Positions 56,821 through 64,000 of a DNA stretch of 64,000 bases are shown here, one piece after another (the stretch's first letter is position 1; each line of letters starts with the position of its first letter). Under the pieces are notes generated by a model that saw nothing but the letters and a program-made list of their open reading frames with translations, made no database searches and was not told the DNA's origin. Position numbers and translations under genes: made by a program. Origin of the DNA: Guyanagaster necrorhizus (lineage: Eukaryota; Basidiomycota; Agaricomycetes; Agaricales; Physalacriaceae); contig NW_025064892.1 in NCBI RefSeq assembly GCF_019112545.1, positions 186,001-250,000 of the forward strand. Direction: 5' to 3'.

Positions 56821-58840
56821 ATGGATTCTAACAGCGCCTGGAGTGAGGAAGACGTTCAGTGCGTTCGACACTGCTCATCCAGTTGCCATCGACTAATCTA
56901 CCAATGTCTAGTTCGTCTAATCTAACCTCTGGTGAATTTGATTGGGACATCACGAGGACATGGTAGGCAATCTTATATCCAGACCCGCCAATCTGTGATG
57001 TGTGCTGAATGTCCCACTTAGGTTAACTGACGACGACATAAATTTGCTCAATTATGCCATGTACAGTTCCTACGATTTTCCTCCTTTCAAAGGTGCTAAT
57101 ATTTCCACCAGTGATGAATCTCTCGTTCCTAGGAATCTTTTTCAAGAGTTCGAGAGCGCGTAAGCAATCTTCGTGTTCTTACCACGCATCAGCATTCATC
57201 CATTTCTCAGACTCGACGCGTTATCGTCGATGCCACCATTCGATCCTCAAGTCATTGAGCCATCATCAAGTCTATCTGAGAATAAGGTTCCCGAACTCCG
57301 ACAGACATGTAACCTAGAGACGGATGACGAGAACATTATAAACACGGATCTGGTATTACCATCTTGTACAGGAAATCGCATCGGTCATCGAGGAGGAGCT
57401 GCTCAGATGTCCGGCCCACAAAGCTAGTACGCGTTCAGGAATGTCCTTCAATACTGTAGGAAGGCTCATCACGCTTTAGCTTCTATTCGAACCAGCTTCC
57501 ACACGATGATAGCTCCGCATCACTGGTTGAGCATCCTAGGTTCGTATTCATCCGTACTCCAAATACAGAAGTACTGATGGGAATAACGCAGCGCGCACTG
57601 CGTGGCATGGATTAACAACTCTGACGAACGCAGACCTTCTCTAGACTCCAAAGCTGCTCACTTTGACAACAGAGGTGATATCTCTCTATGCTACGACCCA
57701 GCAAGATTCCAGACGGGCATGAAGAACCCACAGTATGCCTTTATTTCGAATTCAGGAGACCAAGATTATTGACTAGAATGTTAGTCCCTACTCAAGTTAT
57801 TCGTTCCATGGTACCAATCAGACGACCTTCTACGATATTCACGGCTATCCGCCGTCACTGCCACATTACGCTGTGCCAAACCCCGTCGGATCGTCCGCTT
57901 CGTGAGTCCTTAAGTCTTAGATGATATGAGGACAGGCTGTCTAATTCTGATGCTTAGGTTCTTTCGAGATCAGAGATTTCTTCATCCGATTAGGTACGTG
58001 CTCAACACTGCAACCCGTGCAGCACTTCATGCCCTTGTCAGTGTTCGCTATCATCCGTACGATAGCGGTCGTGCCTCTCAGCAAGCGTCACATACTCTCG
58101 GAGATATCGAAACGAAACCAGAACATCCTCTGTAAGTCATATCAACTCTCGTTTGATCGGGTAGTGCTTAAATGATAGCCGTACAGCTCTTCGTCCTCCT
58201 CTTCGAGATCTGACGACGACGCTTATGCTTCGGCGGCATCATCCTCTGTTTCTCCCTCTTCCGAGTATTCCGTAGACAATGATCAGTTGATCCAACCGTG
58301 GTAGGCTTCCATTCCACCTTGATTAGTTCCACATTAATCACTACTTTGATCAGTCCTGCAGGCTTTCATAGAGCCGAATTCGACCCAAGACATCAAGAGG
58401 ATTTGGCGGAAAAACTGAACCTTCCAATCAATAAAGTCTTCTACTACGAAAATTTCCAGGACGAGACCATTCACAAATGCCCTCTTGGGTGCGGCACCGA
58501 ATTCCCTGGATATACGATCCGTGAACATATAAAGAACTTTCACAAAGGAATGTACAATGGCCCACAAGTTCAGTGCGACCGAAGCCTTCTACCAGAAGAG
58601 TCCGATATAAAATGCTCGGGGGAGAAGATGTCAGCCCAGTCTTTTGCGCACCACTTTGAAGACGTGCATTGCCGTCGTTCAGCGCTGTGCGTGTACTGTT
58701 TGGTGCTACAGACCCGCAGGTGCAACCTGCCCCGTCACTTCCGGCGGTGCAGCGCTTTGCATCCCGAGCGTAATACTAGAAGGGTACAACCTGTGATACG
58801 TCGATCTACACCAAAAACTTCGTCTAAGAAGCGTCGTTAA
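56821..58840 (+). CDS. C2H2-like zinc-finger protein with many introns
   Basis: Start ATG 56821: MDSNSAWSEEDV, joined through a GTGCGT intron to HSSNLTSGEFDWDITRTW. Further exons give LTDDDINLLNYAMYSSYDFP, ALDALSSMPPFDPQVIEPSS, YFYSNQLPHDDSSASLVEHP, DSKAAHFDNRGDISLCYDPA, HPYSSYSFHGTNQTTFYDIH and SSSSSSRSDDDAYASAASSS. The start of the folded part is PAGFHRAEFDPRHQEDLAEK. C-terminal finger-like units are CPLGCGTEFPGYTIREHIKN followed by FH (C-x3-C-x11-H-x4-H), a CSGEKMSAQSFAHHFEDVH unit and CVYCLVLQTRRCNLPRHFRR. It ends in a basic RRSTPKTSSKKRR tail. About ten introns of 50-90 nt; the frame is only continuous after splicing. Likely nuclear and DNA-binding by inference; no named family recognised. 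Confidence 0.68.
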
Positions 58841-59230
58841 GCATCTCAGCAGCATGATACGGCCACGTCTAGCTTCACTATAAAAATAATGACATACACT
58901 ACGATCAATATAATAATCATGATTCCTTTCACCTTACAGATTGCAATCGAACTTTTCGGTCAAACCAATCTGAGCAATATTTATTTCATTAATTATTTTA
59001 CACCATGTTCCACTGTTTGATGTCAAGAAACCTCCCGTCTCGGGTGTCAATATTGACAGTTTCAGTGAAGCCTGACGCGTGCGATATATAACACTGGTGT
59101 TCATGCCTTCTTTATTGTTCTGCTTCCTCCCTACACTTAATCCTCAAATGTCGGGGAAGTGCACACAGATCATGCCACGTGGGAAAAGTTCTTCGCAGAT
59201 CTAATGAATGATTTTCGCAGGATTTGCGGC
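58841..59230. other. Intergenic region
   Basis: 390 bp, AT-rich, with no supported gene. It should contain the 3' UTR of the zinc-finger gene and a promoter for the membrane-protein gene. Confidence 0.45.
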
Positions 59231-60302
59231 ATGTCAAATTCGACGGTGAGTCCACAGCTCGCGGAGGCCGTCGCCTACCTTGTATGTATCTCTTGCAGCA
59301 ACCGTGACCCGGACATGCAAGGGTATGCAGTCAGGCATTCTAGAGAGTTTTCATCGGTTACAGTGTACTCAAAATTGACTTGGAATGAATGTAGCTTTCG
59401 TTTGTTGCGAGGGTTATGCTAGGTGTGTAGCTGTTTAGGTTGTGTGCTCGGCTTGATTCGTCCTATAGCTATCCTAGTCAGGTAGTCTGATGAAGTGACT
59501 GAATATGTGGGCGTAGTGCTTCTACAAGTGTACAACGTCCTGACATTTATTGGTATGTGGCGAGAGAACCCCTCCATGGTCGGTGCGCATTTCGCTATCT
59601 CTATCACCCCCTCTCCATCTATTACTTCTGTGTGTGTTTGCCCTTCTTGCAATCTTTCTCGAATTGCTTTCTTATGAGCCACGCATCAATTATGATCTCC
59701 TCGGTTTCATCCACGTGAGTATTTTTGTAGGCTGTATTCATTTACTAATTGTATTTATGTGACCAAGTATCTTGTTGCCGCTACGGTCATCGAACCTATT
59801 TATGTAGTGTGCGTACTCACTTGGAAAACAAGAGCTGACATAGGAGGGCACCTACGACAACTTCCTTCCTCGATATGGAATGGCATTGTCTTCATCGTTA
59901 CGGGACATAGAAACTCATGGAGGACCATGAGTGAACCATCGTTGGATTACTCCATGGTATACAATGTACTCTTGGAGGGAAAGCATGGAAAGTTTGCATC
60001 GGCTGATTCATACGCCCATTCGGATACGACGAATAGCCCAAGGGGCATGCCGATGGTGACTCCATATCCTTTGTATTCTCCCAGTCAAGCGTCGCCAGGG
60101 GGTAGGCATGGGAGACATCACAGTTGTAATGCAACCTAAGTCTCAGTCCTTGCTTGGTGGGACGCCCCCCAGTCCTGATCCTGTTCCTCAGATGCCCAGA
60201 CCCTATCGTTCTCTTCCTTCTCCTCGTCAGACTCCCGAAGAACAGTACATATAATATAGCAGTAGCAGCTACTTCCCCGCCGCTGACTTTGCATCCGCTC
60301 TG
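59231..60302 (+). pseudogene. Multi-pass membrane protein gene, apparently frameshifted
   Basis: A likely start is the ATG at 59231 (MSNSTVSPQLAEAVAYL, then a GTATGT donor). Later exons give SDEVTEYVGVVLLQVYNVLT and, in another frame, HLLLLCVFALLAIFLELLSY. An intron (GTGAGT donor) follows. After it come YLVAATVIEPIYVVCVLTWK, TRADIGGHLRQLPSSIWNGI, VFIVTGHRNSW and a Ser/Pro/Tyr-rich tail (TPYPLYSPSQASPG). At the G5 run 60098-60102 the frame turns to a stop at 60139. A one-base shift there continues GDITVVMQPKSQSLLGG, then PPSPDPVPQMPRPYRSLPSP to a stop at 60302. The early part also changes frame near 59550 without a clear intron. The family (agaric TM protein with cytosolic tail) has no known function. 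Sequencing error is possible. Confidence 0.5.
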
Positions 60303-60554
60303 TTTGATATTGTCTGCCAGAAATAGGCATTCATCTCGCCTTGCTGGCGAGAAATATGGCAGAAGAACAGCATAGATGAGGAAGCCATAGTGCGGAAGCT
60401 TTGTGACAACTTCATGATATAAGTCAATGTGGGGGATGTCCTTGTAAGAAAAGAAACATCGCAACCCTTTTTTTCCGCTCGGGCGTCATCTAAATGTTTT
60501 GCGCACCCTGAACAACCTACGATGCGAAGACAGCGGATCACCATCATGCTAAAT

Positions 60555-60900
60555 CTGGGTGGCACCGACCTAACTCCCACCTTTCTCTACCGTACCTTTC
60601 CACTGTTGATTGTTGGGTTCATTTGAATATTAAACCCTTCCTCCATTTATCACTCGCTGCGACACCTCTATTTAGGCTGCTTTGGGGGCATTGCGGGACA
60701 TTTATCCCCCTTTTCGTACTTAGTGGAGGCCTCCATTCATTCAGCCATTTATAACACATGGCATACCTCCGATGACCCTGAGTTGCGAGTGGTCGCCAGT
60801 GTATAGTTTTGAGGTAGCGGTATAACGAGACAAGACGACTTTTTGAAAGAAAACTTGGAGAGAACTGTGCGCTTAAAAAAGTCCTTGTGAAGGGCCAAGT
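60555..60900 (+). pseudogene. Partial duplicate of the TYR1 3' end
   Basis: Nucleotide resemblance to TYR1 54030-54410 is obvious by eye. Shared stretches include CCTAACTCCCA, AAACCCTTCCTCCATTTATC, GCGACACCT(C/T)TATTTAGGCTG, TCCATTCATTC(A/G)GCCATTTAT and GAGACAAGAC. The copy has substitutions, a deletion around 60795-60810, several stops (for example TGA at 60623, TAG near 60803) and no start. It covers only the C-terminal helical part of prephenate dehydrogenase. It lies about 6.5 kb downstream of the source in the same orientation, directly upstream of CDC14. Confidence 0.85.
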
Positions 60901-61152
60901 ACGTACTCCCTTATGTATGTGATGACCAGTGGTCACGACGCGACGCGTCGAGGCAAACGATCAAGATCTGACTGTCCGAATAAGGCAAGTCGGTCGCGAC
61001 TTTGTTTATGTTTGGCATTGCCAGTTTCAACCGCCTCGGTGCAGCGTGTTGGAACACGCCATTCACTCTCTTCTACCTCCTCGTCTATCTCCGGTCCATT
61101 TCGGAGAAATTTTCTTAAGAAATGGGACTAAATTGCGATTTACTCTGCCAGT
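60901..61152. other. Presumed CDC14 promoter / 5' region
   Basis: 252 bp between the TYR1 relic and the first CDC14-like codons. It contains open frames beginning at GTG but no ATG that can be joined to the CDC14 frame with canonical sites. Confidence 0.4.
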
Positions 61153-63359
61153 TTGGAGACAGGTCTGCCTCAGTTCTATTTTTCGTCCGTGAACCTAGGT
61201 TATGTTGAACTTGCGATAAATATACCCAGGCTCTATTTTACAACATTTCCACAATCTGCACCGAATCCTGCAGTCTTGAACAAACACTGCAATGAAGATG
61301 ACAACCGGCCGCGTATACGAACGCGTAATCGTGCAGAGCCATCGTCTGCGTTGGACGACATGGCGTCCTATTACTTTTTTACCATTGATGACCAGCTGCT
61401 TTACCTGTCATTCTTCCAAGACTGGGGTCCACTCAATATTGCGATGGTCTACAAGGCTTGTATACTCATTCACGAGCTTTTGGAGGTATGGACGCGCCTT
61501 GGTGTTGCTGTTCTGCCACTCACGTGTAGCGTTGCGGCTCGATGACAGGATCCCAATCTCGCGCAGTACAGGCTCGTTCTTTACTCTTCCGATGACCCCA
61601 GACGGAAGGCCAATGCAGCTCTTCTGATGGCGCTCTATGTAGTGCGTGCTACACCCTCTCAACAAGTCACTCCGCTAACGTCGCAGCCGCAGATGATCGT
61701 CCAGCGGCGAGCTCCATGGGAGGCCTTCCACCCCATTGCAGAAGTGGAGTTTATGCCATTCCGTGATGCCGGCCGGGGCCCCTCAGATTTCAATCTCAAT
61801 ATACAGGACTGTCTCTGGGGGATCTGGAAAGCCATGCAGAATGGTCTATGTGATATGAACGAGTTCGACATTGAGGATTATGAGTTTTATGAAAAGGTAG
61901 AAAATGGTGACTGGAACTGGATAACACCCAATTTCATCGCGTTCGCCTCACCTGTCGACTCGGCTTGGATAAAGAAGGAGAAGGAGTCGAAGGAGTCGGC
62001 GGAATCTGGCACATCATTGTATTCCGCTGCATCTTCCACAAAAAACCTCGCATTGCAGCGCAAGCTCCCCACACCATTCCTTAACTGTCTCGATTACTTC
62101 GAGAAGCGAAACATCAAGCTCGTCGTGCGCCTTAATACCAAACTTTATGATCGAGACACATTTTTGGATCGTGGGGTTGATCATATGGAACTCTATTTTG
62201 ATGATGGTACCAATCCGACAGATGAGATTGTGCGGACCTTCATCGACACCGCAGATAGGATAATCGAATCCGGTGGCGTGGTCGCCGTTCACGTAAGTTA
62301 CCATCTTGCTGCATAGATCCTCTCTCTTGACGATTACTTTCGACCTAGTGTAAAGCTGGCTTGGGACGAACGGGTACACTAATAGGTGCATACCTCATAT
62401 GGAAGTATGGTTTTACAGCGAATGAAGTGATTGCGTTCATGCGTATTGTTCGACCGGGTAGCGTTGTTGGCCCCCAGCAACAATTCATGTATTTGAAACA
62501 GCTGGAGTGGTCCAAGTGGGCAGCGGTTGATGAAATACAGAGGCAGCAAAGAGCGAACGCGATACCACCAGAACCTGCACCTATGGTTACTCCTGCGACA
62601 CCTCCGGCTGATACAGACGAAGAGATCGGACGCATTGAGATGACCACCCCCCCGCCAACTGGCCCAGCGTATCCCCCTGTAACTCCGAGTAGGCATGTTG
62701 CAGCGGCGGCTGCTCATGCCAAATCCATTGCTACACCTGGCCAGCCCCGGAAGACGCCATCAGGCAAAAGAATCGCGCGTGAAGCTATTGACGAGAGCGA
62801 ATCAGACGAAGACACAGATGATGTTCTTCCCCTCCCCGCTATGCCGATGACGCGCAACAAGAGCAAAACCGCTCTGGTGACGAAGATCACAGCGTCGGAA
62901 AGACGGCCCACTCGAGTGACTAGATCGACAGCTGGTGCAGCAGCTATTCGAAAGGCGGGCACGGGCATCAAGCCCCCCGTATCACCCGTTAAATCCACAG
63001 GCCAACAACCTCCGAACAAAATACCTAGACTCGCTACGACCAAGACAACGACTGCTGCGAAAGCTGCCGCTGCGCGTCAGAAACCTGTTCCTGTTCCCGC
63101 CGCCATAACACGGCGACCTCTACCCTCTCCCGCACCCTCACGTCTCCCTACGTTGATTCCCTCTAAGCGACCTCACCACGCGTCAACACTCACCGAGGTT
63201 GCCAATGCTACCACGAAAAAGGCTGGTCCTACTTCTGATGCATGGATGACAACCAATGCCGCCGCCGTTGTGGTTCCTGGGAGCAAGACTGCACGACCGG
63301 GGTTGAGGAGTATACGGCGTCGACGGAGCAGCTTTAGCTCTGCTGACGTTGTTGCATGA
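61153..63359 (+). CDS. CDC14: Dual-specificity protein phosphatase CDC14 (5' end unresolved)
   Basis: Cdc14 removes phosphates from CDK sites at mitotic exit and cytokinesis. The first recognisable segment is [18 protein letters not shown], followed by [20 protein letters not shown] and [19 protein letters not shown]. Introns join to [20 protein letters not shown], then [20 protein letters not shown]. The core continues [73 protein letters not shown] and [20 protein letters not shown], the C-x5-R phosphatase loop, with its Cys at an exon start. [20 protein letters not shown] ends the catalytic domain. The tail is long, basic and Ser/Pro/Thr-rich, ending [16 protein letters not shown]. No in-frame ATG precedes INIPRLYF (the frame is open only from 61132), so the first exon is missing, uses a non-canonical junction, or carries an indel. 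Confidence 0.88.
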
Positions 63360-64000
63360 CGTGTTGCGTTTTCTCTTCTCTCGTGCTTAGCTCGTACAGT
63401 GTGGATCCTGGCTATTTAGTTATTACCATCTCGTCGTTGATATCTCGCACGCTTTGTCTGCACGCGCAATAACCCCCATTCCCCTGCCGCCATTATTTTT
63501 TTAGTATATTATGTTAGTTTGTTTTCATCGTTATAGTGTCAAGATATCGACGAACATGATTTCACGGTTGATTAAATATCATCTGAGGGAATTCATGCTG
63601 GTACCGTCAGGCCAAAGGTTCCACTCCAAGTTAAGTGGGTGGGTCATTTTGTTAGAGTTTGTGAATTATTTTAGCGTGATGCCGTAGCACGAGTCTCAGC
63701 GTAATGCCCCAAAAGCTCTCATTCTCTAGCAACACATTGCTACAATAATTGACATCCAGCTAGACAATTTGACCTAGCAGAGCTGTAAACTAGATCATTC
63801 ATTTCGCCTGTGTGCTATCCTCGGAGACATCTGACGCTGATCCTTCTGACGCATATGTTTCGCTTGTGAAAAACAATACTTATTTAACCTAATTACCAAG
63901 AAGGTAGAAGAGCTCGCTCGTTCAGATGGGTTTGTGATTCGTGATGGCTTGAAAGAGCTCTCAGATAGATCTTGTACAAATTACAAGTTGAGAATCGAGT
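63360..64000. other. 3' flank of CDC14 and start of an unknown neighbour
   Basis: There is no supported complete gene. In the last 100 bp a plus-strand frame is open to the edge (KKVEELARSDGFVIRDGLKE) and could be part of a gene that continues outside the window; too little is visible to decide. Confidence 0.4.

Noticed and set aside
60929..61192. Frame VTTRRVEANDQDLTV as a CDC14 first exon
   Set aside because: It begins with GTG. Joining it to the CDC14 frame is possible on phase at SIFRP/LYFTTF, but no ATG supports it and the text does not resemble CDC14 N-termini.

Overview
The window is nuclear DNA of a filamentous basidiomycete, most likely a mushroom-forming agaricomycete. The evidence is tightly packed genes on both strands, many phase-broken introns of about 45-65 nt, Zn2Cys6 regulators, a fungal EF-hand MscS channel, a Gpc1-type acyltransferase, OST2, CDC14, TYR1, mitoribosomal proteins, and several small families typical of agarics. 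I see no rRNA, tRNA, CRISPR, intact transposon or virus. All gene models were spliced by eye from GT-AG (twice GC-AG) junctions and family resemblance.

Left part (1-25 kb) is mostly housekeeping. In order: GPC1 (runs off the left edge), a 72-aa DUF1748 protein, OST2/DAD1, an SOD-fold mitoribosomal protein, an FHA scaffold protein rich in CDK sites, an EF-hand mechanosensitive channel, ATP synthase subunit d, a secreted alpha/beta hydrolase, a hexokinase/glucokinase, a decayed GH43 glycosidase, a small TM protein, a TM protein with beta-sandwich ectodomains, mitoribosomal uL14m, a DUF3445 haem-oxidase-like protein, adrenodoxin reductase (ARH1-like) and an F-box relic.

Central part (26-38.6 kb) looks like an accessory catabolic neighbourhood: an MFS anion-type permease divergent from an HpcH/HpaI aldolase, an FAD monooxygenase, a Zn2Cys6 regulator and a zinc polyol dehydrogenase. 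Two promoters here carry striking CGG/CCG palindromes of the kind Zn2Cys6 proteins bind. That these five genes form one pathway is inference.

Right part (39-64 kb): a Gly-rich protein that may be N-myristoylated, a coiled-coil protein, an agaric-type DUF protein, an F-box protein, a Ser/Arg-rich small protein, an ENT nucleoside transporter, mitoribosomal uL24m divergent from prephenate dehydrogenase TYR1, a zinc-finger protein with many introns, a membrane protein with an apparent single-base frameshift, a decayed copy of the TYR1 3' end, and CDC14 phosphatase. Stretches of 1-2.6 kb at 29.8-31.4, 40.4-43.0, 45.5-48.0 and 54.4-56.8 kb hold no gene I can support.
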